Shown one piece after another: positions 6,825 to 16,700 of a stretch of DNA of 64,000 nucleotides; positions within the stretch are counted from its first letter, which is position 1, and each line of letters begins with the position of its first letter. This DNA comes from Candidatus Electrothrix rattekaaiensis (GTDB lineage: Bacteria; Desulfobacterota; Desulfobulbia; Desulfobulbales; Desulfobulbaceae), in NCBI GenBank assembly GCA_032595675.1, contig JAVQMD010000001.1:2202640-2266639 (forward strand). Direction: 5' to 3'. Below the pieces are notes generated by a model, which did no database searches, was not told the DNA's origin, and saw nothing but the letters and a program-made list of their open reading frames with translations. The position numbers were made by a program, and so were the translations under genes.

Positions 6825-9800
6825 TTACTGACAAGCTAACATCTGCTCATTCAACCGCTCAGCCTGAAGGCAGAACGCCTCCATTCGGGCCTCGATGAGC
6901 TGCGGAAAGGGGTTGCCATCGGTCTCAATGGCAATAAAAGGCAGCTTGCGATCCTTGTCCAGGATGGCCTGCCAATGGCCTGCCTCACCGTTCATCATGG
7001 CCTTCTTTTCCGTGGTGGTGAACTTCTCGCTCAACACCGCTTCTGCGACCCGCGAGGGCATACAGCCAAAGGGACCGATAGAGATAATCCCGCAGGAGGG
7101 ATGAAGGATTTCATGTACGGCTGAACCTACGGTGAGGATGGCTTCACCGGTGAGATAGGGGGAGATGAATTTTTCCCCGGCTTCAATGATCGGCTCAACC
7201 GGTGCCTGTCCCTCATAAAAGAACAGCCCCGAAGTTGCAAGCCGTTTGCGGATGCCGTGGTCGAAATACCTTTTTATCTGCCTGCGGACAGTGGCCCCCA
7301 TGCTCGGTTTCCCCTCTATACTCTGCTGAATCAGCCAGTCAGTATACTTAACCCATTCATTGATTGTTGCTGTACGTACAATCATGCCCCGGTCAGCCAG
7401 CGATTCAATGAGGTTCTGGAGCGAGATGGGATCGTGGCGCACGTAGATTTCGCCGATCAGCGAGATCTTGGGAAAGTGCATATAGGGCTTTTTCAGTTGA
7501 ATGCTGCGCAACCGGGTCGCACTTCGTGACAGTTGCGAGGCAATGACAGGCCAGCGGCGGTGCATGACCGCTGTGATGGCATCAAACTCCTCGTGAAGAA
7601 TCTGCAAACCCGCCTCCCGGTCCTCGGCCCCGGCCAGCACGGTTGACCACATCTCGTCAAACAGGTCGCCTATCACCACAGCCCGCCACGCAGCCCGGAG
7701 AAAAGCATCGTTCAGCCCCTGATATCCGTTTGTACAGGTAGGTGTAAATACCGCTGTGTTTGTAATTTTATGTTCCTCAATCAACCTATTGGTGTAAACA
7801 TAATACTGGCCGAAGCGGCAGGGGCCGTCCGCGCCCGGCATGTAGTACACCAGTACTTCATCTTCTTTACGTGCTTTGACCCGGTTAAGTAAAGACCCCA
7901 CTGTCGTCTGTAGGGGCAGACATTCTTTGCATGAGGCATGACCCCGACCTAATTTAAGGACTTCTTTATCCGCAGGCGGCAGGGCTTCGGCCTGAATGCC
8001 GACCCTTCTGAAGGCGGCAGCCAATAACGGGGTGGCATAGCGACTCATGGCCGGAACCAGCATCCGCACTTTGGGATCGGTCAGTGGGAGCCAGCGGGCA
8101 TCCGAAGTGCGGACTCCGGTCACGCCGTTCCGCTCTTCAAGCTCTGCCGCCCGGAAGGGCTGTTCTTCAACCTGCGCCGAAGGAGCCTTTTTCCGAATCT
8201 CCCGGTAATAGCGGATAATATCCAGGAATGCCTCAATCCGGGTTTCCAGACCCGCATCTGCGGTATGGCTGTCCAGCTCCAAGGTCAGGGAGGGCTTGCG
8301 GCCCATGATATTCCTAAAAAAGCTGACCAGAAAGGAGTCGGGACCGCAGGAGAAATTGGTGATATAGGTGGCGTAGAGCTGCGGATGGCGTTCGACAAAA
8401 CGGGCACCCTTGAGGATCATCTGGCCTGTTGCCCAGTACATATTCTCGTCGTCCGCCAGTTTTTCCTCCCAATAGGGCAGCATGTCAAAGGGAATCACGC
8501 TGATGCCCCGGCTGGCGAACTTGGCCGGAATCCCTTTATTGGCCACAGAGGCAAAGGCGTTATAGGGACGACCAAAGACAACCGTGCCGAATTTTTCCGG
8601 GTCCGCCTCAATGGCGGCCAGACCCTGTCTGCCGATCTCCCGGATGTCCTGGGTAAAGGATTCCTGGGCTGCACCCGCTGCCTTCAGAGCGGCATCAGCT
8701 TTGTCCGGGCCAGCACCCAGTTTGCGGGCCAGCTTTCTGAAAGCTGGCTGATCAGCCGTATTGCCGTAAGAAAAATCCAGCACCTGATGAATAACCTTGC
8801 TGCTTTCCTCCAGAGCCGGAAAAGCGGTGCGCAGATAATAAGGTTCCCCTTGAACCAAGACGCAGGTACAGGAGGTCATGTCCGGCTCGCCCGTATCCAG
8901 GCCCCGGAGATGGGGCATGACAATGTAATCCGGTTGTTCCGCCAGCAGGGCTGCTGCGTAATTATGGGCTATCTCCACAGGATAGCAAAAGGCCGCTCCC
9001 TGTTGATCCATGCCCTTGGGATCTTCTTTGGAGGGCAGGGTGAGGCGAAAACCCAGTTCCGCAAAAAAGGCGTTGAAGAAAGGGAAATAGGTGTTCAGGA
9101 GAAAGGAGCGGTTCATGCCCACAGTGGGCCGGGTGTCTGCCGAATCAGCCGGAGCCAGATCCCGGAAGACCCGCTGCTCCCGTTTGATCACCAGATTCAG
9201 GTCTTCGGTTTTAACCTGGCGGTTATGGATCAGGTTGTCGTAGCGGTTGCAGATCCCACCAAAGGGATAGACCTTGTCTTTGATTTTGATCCGGGATATC
9301 TCGCAGCCCCGGTCACAGTCCTTGCCGCCGCCGCAGGTGAAGGGTTCGCCGTATTGCACGTCACGGGCAATCAGCTCCTGTAAATCATACTCCTGGGACT
9401 TGAGCAGGCCCTGTTCCATGCGCCGCTCCACCTCCAGGGCCACGCCGAAGGCACCCATCAATCCGGCTTCCGAGGGAACCACCACATGCTTGCCGGTCAA
9501 GCTGGCCATAGCCGCTGGCACGGCTTTGTTGTAACAGACTCCGCCCTGGACAAAGACCTTCTTGCCTACTGGTCGGTTGCCTTTGACCCGATTATTATAG
9601 TTCATGCCGATGGAGTAGACCAGCCCGGCCACGATGTCTTCCAAGGGCACGTTTTCCTGGACCGAACGCTTGATATCCGAGCCGATAAAGGCGGCGCATT
9701 GATCGCTGAAGTTAGGCGGAGCCGTGGCCTGGAAGGCGGTGTCGCCGATCTCGGTTACAGCTAGGCCCAAGCTTTCTTTAGCCGCCTCTTCCAGAAAGGA

Positions 9801-11156
9801 GCCGGTCCCGGCACTGCATGCCTCGTTCATAGCATAATCGCTGGGAACCCCGTTGGTGATGTAGGTGTACTTGGCATCCTGCCCCCCGATCTCGAAGATG
9901 GTATCCACTTCCGGGTCAAAATGGACGGCTGCGGTGGCATGGGCCACGATCTCGTTGATCACCCCGTCGGTCAGGGCATGGAGACCAGCGATCTGGCGAC
10001 CGGACCCGGTCACGCCGAGTCCTTCAATAACCACTGTCGCCTCGGCTTGAGTGGTAATCTGGGCAGCAACCTGATCAGCCAGACTTTTGTAGACATTCTT
10101 TGATGCCCCGATGGGATCACCGTTGGTGCGCAGGTACTCGGCAGCGATAATGGCTTTATCACTCCGCCGCATCAAGACACCTTTGGTGGTGGTCGATCCC
10201 ACATCCAGACCCAGGATAGTCCTGTCGCCCTCTTGGGCTATGCCTCGTTCCTGGTGTTTATAATCAACCAGATGCTGGCATTCGGAGAGGGGTGGGAGGG
10301 TAGCTAGGCCAGCCTGCTGGTCAGTAAAGATTGCATTCAGGGAGGTGAAGGGTTGGGTTTCGTTCTCCATCGCCCAGAGAGCTGCACCTAGGGCCTCAAA
10401 GGCTGAGGCTTCCTCTGGGATGTAGAGATCCGGCAGGGCTTCCCGGAGATAATGGACCATGGCCTGATTGCCCACACAGCCGCCCACCAGCATGACCGCA
10501 TCCTTAGGCAGCTTTTTCAGCAGCTCCATGACCTTGCCCGACATCATCCGCGACAGACCGGCAACCACCTGATCCTTGGGAATGCCTTTGTTCAGGGCAT
10601 GGGTGCAGTCGCTCTTGCAGAAGACCGAACAGCGCCCGGAGACCTTATAGGGTTTTTCCGGCAGATCCATCTGCCCAGACTCGTTCAAGGTAATGGACAT
10701 TCGCCCCAGCTGCTGGAGAAAAAACTCACCGGTTCCAGAGGCGCATTTATTGCCGGTATGGATTGCGTTCACCCTGCCGTCATCGTCCAGATGATAGACC
10801 ATAGTGGTTTCGCCGCCGACACTGATCACCACCCGGTAGGGATGGTCCGGCGGCAGGAGAAAACCGGTGGCCAGCTCCACAGCTTCAGGCTCGGCAATGC
10901 CGGAAAAGTTCAGCATGTTTCTGAATTTTCGTCCGGTGGCCGAGATCCTGTATTCCTGAAGACCGTCAATCTGCTCCAGCATTTCCCGGAGCACCTTTCT
11001 TGGGTTGCCGTCATGGGCTCGGGATTGGGCGAAAAGAAGCTTTTTTTCTGAGGTGTTTTGTTCAAGTCCTGCTAATGAGATGCTGGAGGCACCCGCGCAT
11101 ATACCTAGAGATTTCATAGTTTTTTTGTAAGTTTTCTTTATATGGTTGACGACCAT
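6825..11156 (-). CDS. Double BadF/BcrA-type acyl-CoA dehydratase activase-like protein
   Basis: A 1443-residue fusion of the 2-hydroxyacyl-CoA dehydratase activator family. Two ASKHA ATPase modules follow one another: the first carries GNKCASGTGEFF (about residue 135), the second ILGLDVGSTTTKGVL (about 310) and NEACSAGTGSFLEEAA (about 440). A DUF2229-type domain starts near 680 (SFLLNTYFPFFNAFFAELGF), and the last third resembles the dehydratase component, with Cys motifs SCGPDSF, CKECLPL and SCGIISIGPFGCMPSR as likely [4Fe-4S] ligands. Activators of this family use ATP to inject an electron into a dehydratase or reductase; the substrate of these long fusions is unknown. ATG 11156 overlaps the rsmI stop by one base; MKSLGICAG at 11117 is an alternative start. 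Confidence 0.88.
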   Translation of the reverse strand: MVVNHIKKTYKKTMKSLGICAGASSISLAGLEQNTSEKKLLFAQSRAHDGNPRKVLREMLEQIDGLQEYRISATGRKFRNMLNFSGIAEPEAVELATGFLLPPDHPYRVVISVGGETTMVYHLDDDGRVNAIHTGNKCASGTGEFFLQQLGRMSITLNESGQMDLPEKPYKVSGRCSVFCKSDCTHALNKGIPKDQVVAGLSRMMSGKVMELLKKLPKDAVMLVGGCVGNQAMVHYLREALPDLYIPEEASAFEALGAALWAMENETQPFTSLNAIFTDQQAGLATLPPLSECQHLVDYKHQERGIAQEGDRTILGLDVGSTTTKGVLMRRSDKAIIAAEYLRTNGDPIGASKNVYKSLADQVAAQITTQAEATVVIEGLGVTGSGRQIAGLHALTDGVINEIVAHATAAVHFDPEVDTIFEIGGQDAKYTYITNGVPSDYAMNEACSAGTGSFLEEAAKESLGLAVTEIGDTAFQATAPPNFSDQCAAFIGSDIKRSVQENVPLEDIVAGLVYSIGMNYNNRVKGNRPVGKKVFVQGGVCYNKAVPAAMASLTGKHVVVPSEAGLMGAFGVALEVERRMEQGLLKSQEYDLQELIARDVQYGEPFTCGGGKDCDRGCEISRIKIKDKVYPFGGICNRYDNLIHNRQVKTEDLNLVIKREQRVFRDLAPADSADTRPTVGMNRSFLLNTYFPFFNAFFAELGFRLTLPSKEDPKGMDQQGAAFCYPVEIAHNYAAALLAEQPDYIVMPHLRGLDTGEPDMTSCTCVLVQGEPYYLRTAFPALEESSKVIHQVLDFSYGNTADQPAFRKLARKLGAGPDKADAALKAAGAAQESFTQDIREIGRQGLAAIEADPEKFGTVVFGRPYNAFASVANKGIPAKFASRGISVIPFDMLPYWEEKLADDENMYWATGQMILKGARFVERHPQLYATYITNFSCGPDSFLVSFFRNIMGRKPSLTLELDSHTADAGLETRIEAFLDIIRYYREIRKKAPSAQVEEQPFRAAELEERNGVTGVRTSDARWLPLTDPKVRMLVPAMSRYATPLLAAAFRRVGIQAEALPPADKEVLKLGRGHASCKECLPLQTTVGSLLNRVKARKEDEVLVYYMPGADGPCRFGQYYVYTNRLIEEHKITNTAVFTPTCTNGYQGLNDAFLRAAWRAVVIGDLFDEMWSTVLAGAEDREAGLQILHEEFDAITAVMHRRWPVIASQLSRSATRLRSIQLKKPYMHFPKISLIGEIYVRHDPISLQNLIESLADRGMIVRTATINEWVKYTDWLIQQSIEGKPSMGATVRRQIKRYFDHGIRKRLATSGLFFYEGQAPVEPIIEAGEKFISPYLTGEAILTVGSAVHEILHPSCGIISIGPFGCMPSRVAEAVLSEKFTTTEKKAMMNGEAGHWQAILDKDRKLPFIAIETDGNPFPQLIEARMEAFCLQAERLNEQMLACQ

Positions 11157-12010
11157 CAATCATTCCATACAGATAATGCCTGGCGATAGACCTGTGATCG
11201 TGAAATATCCAAGTCCCTGGAAATGAGCCGAACTGCATCCTTGAGTGAGGTTTGCCCTTTATCTCGGTACCAGAGGATCAACTCGTTGATATTTTCCGGA
11301 CGTTCCTCATGGGATTCCGGCTGACCGTTGATGATCAGAACCAGTTCACCCCGTACCCTACCGCTGGTGAGTTCAAGAAGTTTGGAAAGATGGCCAGAAA
11401 GATGCTCTTCGTGGAGCTTTGTCAACTCTCGAAACAGCTGAGCCTCACGATCCCCGAGAACACGGAGACAGTCCTTTAGGGTTGCGTTAATGCGGTGAGG
11501 GGCCTCGTAAAAGACCAAGGGGCAGTTAAAGGCTTTAAGCGCATGGAGCTGCTTTGTTCGATCTCCTGTTTTAGGTGCCAGAAATCCGCCGAAATAAAAG
11601 CCAGAACCTTGGATTCCAGAAACAGAGAGGGCTGTTGCTAGGGCTGAGGGGCCGGGAATGGGGGTAACAGAAACGCCTTTCTGCCGTGCCCCCTGGACCA
11701 GAAAAGCACCCGGATCGGAGATCCCCGGAGTTCCGGCATCGGAAACCAACGCAATATCAATGCCCTGGCAGAGTTTGTCAAGCAGGTAGGCTGTTTTTTG
11801 TTGCTCATTTTCCTTGTGATAGCTCATGAGATCAGCCTTGATGCCTAGGTGCGCCAGCATTTTACCGGTATGGCGGGTATCCTCGCAGGCAATGAGATGC
11901 ACAGACGAAAGAATATCCTGCATACGTTGACTGATGTCGGCAAGATTGCCAATGGGCGTCGCCACAATGTATAGCGAGCCTCGCTCCTGTACGTGTTGTA
12001 CGGTTTTCAT
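11156..12010 (-). CDS. rsmI: 16S rRNA (cytidine(1402)-2'-O)-methyltransferase
   Basis: A 284-residue SAM-dependent enzyme that methylates the ribose of C1402 in 16S rRNA, tuning the decoding centre. Family signatures read in order: YIVATPIGNLADIS at the N-terminus, CEDTRHTGKML, VSDAGTPGISDPG, the PIPGPSALATALS loop and FYEAPHRI. It has the normal length. The start is ATG 12010. Its stop is shared with the ATG of the giant activase gene (TGATG), so the two are translationally coupled, which is an unusual pairing. Confidence 0.95.
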   Translation of the reverse strand: MKTVQHVQERGSLYIVATPIGNLADISQRMQDILSSVHLIACEDTRHTGKMLAHLGIKADLMSYHKENEQQKTAYLLDKLCQGIDIALVSDAGTPGISDPGAFLVQGARQKGVSVTPIPGPSALATALSVSGIQGSGFYFGGFLAPKTGDRTKQLHALKAFNCPLVFYEAPHRINATLKDCLRVLGDREAQLFRELTKLHEEHLSGHLSKLLELTSGRVRGELVLIINGQPESHEERPENINELILWYRDKGQTSLKDAVRLISRDLDISRSQVYRQALSVWND

Positions 12011-12228
12011 AATAAATAGCGGACGGGAAGCAAAACAAGGTTAAGTTCTCTCAGAATCGTAGATTCATTTGTACCTTATTCGGCCCATTCTTTCAGCCTC
12101 TTTCCTCCGGCGATGAGAAAAAAGTTCATTTTGGCGGGCGGAAATGGTAACCTACAGGTGTTACGCTTCCATGACCATATTATGGGTATATGGCATTACA
12201 CTGCAATTAACCATTTTCGCAGAATGAA

Positions 12229-12585
12229 ATGAAGGGAAAGAATATACTGATAGTGGGTATAGGTTTAGGTATAGGTTTAGGTCTGGGGTTAGGGGTTTGT
12301 CTTACCGGTTGCGGATCTGAGCGTCCTTTTTCAGCCGAATACACCTCTCCGAATCAGGTCGTGATTATCTATCAGGGGAAAAAATATACGCTGAATCGCT
12401 ACGGCATTTCCCCTTCGGTTCCCTTTAGCTATCGTTTTGAAGATGACGGGGATCTTGACCTGACTGTCAATGGCAGATTGTATGAGGTGGATAGTCCCTA
12501 TGATAAGGATAAGGATAAGGACAAAAAAAAGGTCAAAAAGAAAACGCAACCGGTAAAAAAGAAACCAGTCACCAACGCAAAATGA
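12229..12585 (+). CDS. Small putative lipoprotein with Lys/Asp-rich tail
   Basis: A 118-residue protein with a signal peptide whose hydrophobic core is a GI-GL repeat (VGIGLGIGLGLGLGV), encoded by a GGTTTAGGTATA-type microrepeat at 12255-12290. It is followed by a lipobox (LTGC) and a short domain, then a charged tail DKDKDKDKKKVKKK. It is probably anchored to the membrane and exposed to the periplasm. No known family is recognised. It precedes the potassium channel by about 25 bp and probably shares its transcript. Confidence 0.72.
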   Translation: MKGKNILIVGIGLGIGLGLGLGVCLTGCGSERPFSAEYTSPNQVVIIYQGKKYTLNRYGISPSVPFSYRFEDDGDLDLTVNGRLYEVDSPYDKDKDKDKKKVKKKTQPVKKKPVTNAK

Positions 12586-12610
12586 TAAGCCTGAACAATA
12601 ACCAGTGGCG

Positions 12611-13627
12611 ATGAAAAAAAGATTGAAGCAGTTGTATTTTTTTCTCCAACGGGAGAATCTGCTGCATCTCTTTGCAGTCATTTTTGCGATTACTTTGGTG
12701 AGCAGTGCTTTGATAGCCTGGTTTGAACCGGAGGTCTCCTTTTCTAGTGGGATATGGTGGAGCATTGTCACTCTGACCACAGTGGGATACGGTGATATTT
12801 CGCCAGCAACACCGGCGGGACGAGTGCTGGCTGTCCTTGTGATGTTTTTCGGTATTGGTCTGCTCGGTATGCTCAGTGCGGGTCTTGCCACGATGTTAAT
12901 TAGCAGGAAGATGAGAGAGAACAGGGGAATGAGCCCTTCTACAGTTGAAAATCATATTATTATTTGCGAGTGGAACCATCGGGCAAAGGCTATTCTGAAG
13001 GAGTTGCGGGCTGATCCCCAGACCGAGCAGGCCCCGATGGTTCTTGTTGCTGATATTGAAGAAATACCGGTTGACGACCCGGACCTGTTCTTTATTCGAG
13101 GGGTGGTCTGTGAGGAAACCCTGGAAAAGGCCAATCTGGAAAAAGCACAGACGATTATCGTACTGGGCGATGATACGGCAGAGGCCACGGCCCGAGATGC
13201 CAAGGTCGTGCTCACCACCTTGACCATTGAAAGCATGAATCCTGATGTTTACAGTGTGGTTGAGTTGGTTGATAAAAAGAATGAGCAGCATTGCCTTCGC
13301 GCCAATGCGGATGAAATTATTATCGGCAGCGAATTGAGCAGTCATCTGATAGCCAGTGCAGCCTCGGATCATGGTATCAGCAGGGTTGTCACGGAATTAT
13401 TGAGCAGTCGCTATGGCAATGAGCTCTACTCCATGCCGGTCCCCGCAGAGATGGCTGGTAAGAAATATTTGGATATTTTTATTGCGATGAAGACGGAACA
13501 TAATGTCACTGTGTTCGGTATTCAGAAGGGAAGGGCCGGAGTCTTTCTTCCAAATCCTGACGCTGACTACCCTGTGATAGCAGAGGATCTTCTGCTGGTC
13601 ATTTCCAAAGACAGAGTTAAAAAATAA
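12611..13627 (+). CDS. Two-TM potassium channel with C-terminal RCK (TrkA-N/TrkA-C) domains
   Basis: A 338-residue K+ channel subunit. Two TM helices flank the pore loop with the selectivity filter TVGYGD at residues 57-62. A cytoplasmic RCK module follows: a Rossmann TrkA-N domain (HIIICEWNHRAKAIL, about 115-230) and a TrkA-C domain (about 255-335). The first glycine loop is replaced by CEWNHRA, as in other channels whose RCK domain binds a ligand in a modified way. ATG 12611 is preferred to GTG 12605. Tetramers of such channels gate in response to Ca2+, nucleotides or NAD(H); the ligand cannot be told here. Confidence 0.9.
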   Translation: MKKRLKQLYFFLQRENLLHLFAVIFAITLVSSALIAWFEPEVSFSSGIWWSIVTLTTVGYGDISPATPAGRVLAVLVMFFGIGLLGMLSAGLATMLISRKMRENRGMSPSTVENHIIICEWNHRAKAILKELRADPQTEQAPMVLVADIEEIPVDDPDLFFIRGVVCEETLEKANLEKAQTIIVLGDDTAEATARDAKVVLTTLTIESMNPDVYSVVELVDKKNEQHCLRANADEIIIGSELSSHLIASAASDHGISRVVTELLSSRYGNELYSMPVPAEMAGKKYLDIFIAMKTEHNVTVFGIQKGRAGVFLPNPDADYPVIAEDLLLVISKDRVKK

Positions 13628-13723
13628 TCTGAAAACTCTTTTGCTGTCCCGGCTTTTTTTGTTCGCGCCGGGATGGAGAATAAAAAAAGCTGGAGAACCT
13701 GTGTTGCGCTGGATGGAGTGATT

Positions 13724-16700
13724 ATGAGAGAGCTTCTGCTGCTTGACCTTGCCGGGTTTCGTTGCGGTGTCTGGAAGGAGGATATTCTTTCTCATGAAGA
13801 ACAGATCATCCACTGGCTGACAGACAATAACGGAGCCGTGACCGCTATCGCCATGATGGGTGCGCATCCGGTGAGCTTGGCAGATCTTTCGTATTGTATC
13901 GGACTGGCTTCTGCATCACGTAGAGCCGGAGGATATCCGGTGCTCGTTCCTGCTGATCATGATCTCTCTGTCAGCTTTGTTGTGGAGCAGGAAGTGGGCG
14001 AGGTTCAGGTGCCCTCTTCTGCTGTGTTCTCTCTGCCCGCCTATCTGCAAACTCCCTTCATAGACAGTTGTGTCCAGCTTGACGGAAAATTTGACGGACA
14101 GCTTGTCCCGCTGATCAATATCCAGGCTGTCCATTGCCGGATATCGGCGGGTGAATATACACCGCCGACACCGCAATTCTGCCTCCCTGTCCTTAAAGAG
14201 GACAAAGAAAAAGAGGACAAAGAAAAAAGAACGCCCTCACTCGGCCCTCTCAGAGTTTTTACCTGCAAGAAGAAATCCTTTGCTGCTTCAGCTGATTATT
14301 TTTCTTCAGAGCTGGCTCAGTCCCCTGGTTGTCTAACGTGCCTTCCGCTGATGCCGGAATTTGTGCGAGGCATCACCCTGCACAATAATCAGGTACTCAC
14401 GGTCCTTGATATCCGTAGATACTTACAGCTCTCATCAGACGTAGAAGGAGATGAGGAAAAATGGCTCATCGGTGCAGTCGAAGGGCAGGGCTTTGCCTTT
14501 GTTGTTGATGCTGACCAAGGATTGCTGCCTGCGAATTCTGCTTCTCTTGCGGCATTGCCCTTATTGGTTCGATCTGACTGGCAGCAGAGCGTGGTGCTCC
14601 ATGCTCGAAAGATTATCCCTGTACTTGATTTTAGAGAACTGCTCGCCAAGCCACTGGATAAATGCTCGCAAGCATTACCTCAGGATTTGCACTCAGATGG
14701 ACGTTTTGAGGCCGTGTTTGGTAAGCAACAGGTTAAGATCGTAGAATTCTCCATCCTTAAAATGAGCCATGCGTTGCCTGATCTTGAAGTGCTGGATATT
14801 ATTCCGTTCAGCCACTGTCAGCGTTTGGCTGGGACCAAAGGGCTTGTTGCCGGTGTCACCCTGTACAGAAAAGAATTATTGCCGGTTTTGGATCTGGCAC
14901 GATGTTTCGGTCGGGAATCCAGCCCAGGCCCGGCCTGGAAGCTGTTGCTGGTTTGTAATGGCGACTTTCGTGTCTTGGTCTTGGTTGAAGACGTACTCGG
15001 CAAGCGCTTACTCAATGTCAGCGAACAGCGCGCACTCCCCTTTACAGCTCCGCATTCTTCCGTGTATGGCTGTTACCCGGTAGATGGTCGAGTGGGCCTG
15101 ATTTTTAATATCCCGGCCTTGGCCGTGTATTTTGATGAGGAACAGATAAGTAAGTTATTCTTTTTTGCGGATGACCTGCTGCCGCCTCCGGTAAACGATG
15201 CCGAGAAGGATCTTGAGGAACAGGAAGACGAGCAGAAAAACGAAGTATTTCCCGAGTCATTCTTTTCCGCATCCGGCAGGGAAAATTCCGCTGCTGACCA
15301 GAACTCGGGGAAGAATGTTTCGGTTCTGCTCACAGAAGAACAGGACTCGCTGGTGCAGTCTGTTGTGGCCGCAATGCTCAGTCGGAAAGAAGACGATGAA
15401 GACGATGCACTGTATGCGGGGGAAGAAGAGCGTCAGCATGATCAGGACTCGGGAGAGAGCATTTCGGTTCTGCTCACAGAAGAGCGGGACTCGCTGGTGC
15501 AGTCTGTTGTGGCGGCAATGCTCAGTCAGAAAAAAGAGCGACCTAAGAGTGAGAGAGAGGCTACTGGCGGAGCTGCGGAGGCGGCTTCCGAAATGGCTTC
15601 TCATTTATCGGAACCTGCTCCTGATTCGGAAGAATTCCGCAAACCGAGTTCTGTTTCGGTCGAGATCCTTTCCAAAGAGGGCGAGCATCCCTCAGAGGCT
15701 GAAGGCGATGCTCTTTTTTCTTATGAAGAGAACACATACGAGAATGGAACGTCACGAGCGGCTGATGCACCTCCGCAGGCATCGCCTGTCCTGTTGACAG
15801 AAGAGCAGGATAATTTGATTACGTCCACCTTGGCATCAATGTTATTGAGAGAGCAGAAGGGTGAGGGTGAAGGTGAGGAAACGAGCGTCCCTGAAATTAA
15901 CGAAGAGTTGGGAGAGGAACAGGAGGTTGATGTATTTTCTGAGAAATCGCAAAGTCTTGCTGAATCGCTTACTGAGTCGCAAGAGGTTGCGAGATTTTTA
16001 TCGGTATCTGATGAGCCGCTTCTCGAAGACAGTGAACAACTGGCAGCAGCTCAACCGGATAAAGAAGAAGAAAATAATTTTGTTGAGAGCAAGGGTGAAT
16101 ATGGGGATGCATCTCCTCACAATTTTGTTGATACTGACATTGAAGAGCTGAGTCAAACTGGTCATACTGAAGGGAAGAAGGAGCAGGAGCACGTTGATAT
16201 CTCGGGTGATAGCTTTTCTGATACTCCAGAGCGAACAGCGGAACAGGAAAAGGCCTGTTTATCTTCTCTGGATGAGGCTGTACCTGTTGTGCCGTCGGAA
16301 GAGTCCTTGGTGGCGTTCCAGGATTCCCTGCAGGAGGATGGAGAAGGACGTGCTGAGGAGTTAGTAGAGAAAGACGTATCGACTCCCGCGAAAGAGCGTG
16401 AGGGGGACGCTGTTGTTGATGAGCTGGCGTGTGCAACAGGGGAGGAAGTGCCGTTAGTGCCGACCACCTTGTCGACCACCTGGGATGTTTTTGAAGATGC
16501 AGATTCCTTTCCTGAACTCAAAGATTTTGTTCGCCAAATTTCTGGAACGCAACAGGATGATTCTCCTCTTACTATGCCGCCTGCTGATTTTGTGAAGCAG
16601 GTTAGGTTTCCCACTCTTTCTTCACCAGATCCTAGGAAAATTAAGGAGCAACTCGATAAGGCACGGCAAAAAGAAAGGGATATTCTTTTTTGGAAAGCAG

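Noticed and set aside
8265-9383. 372-codon + strand frame inside the activase region
   Set aside because: Fully antisense to conserved activase domains; no family features or ribosome site.
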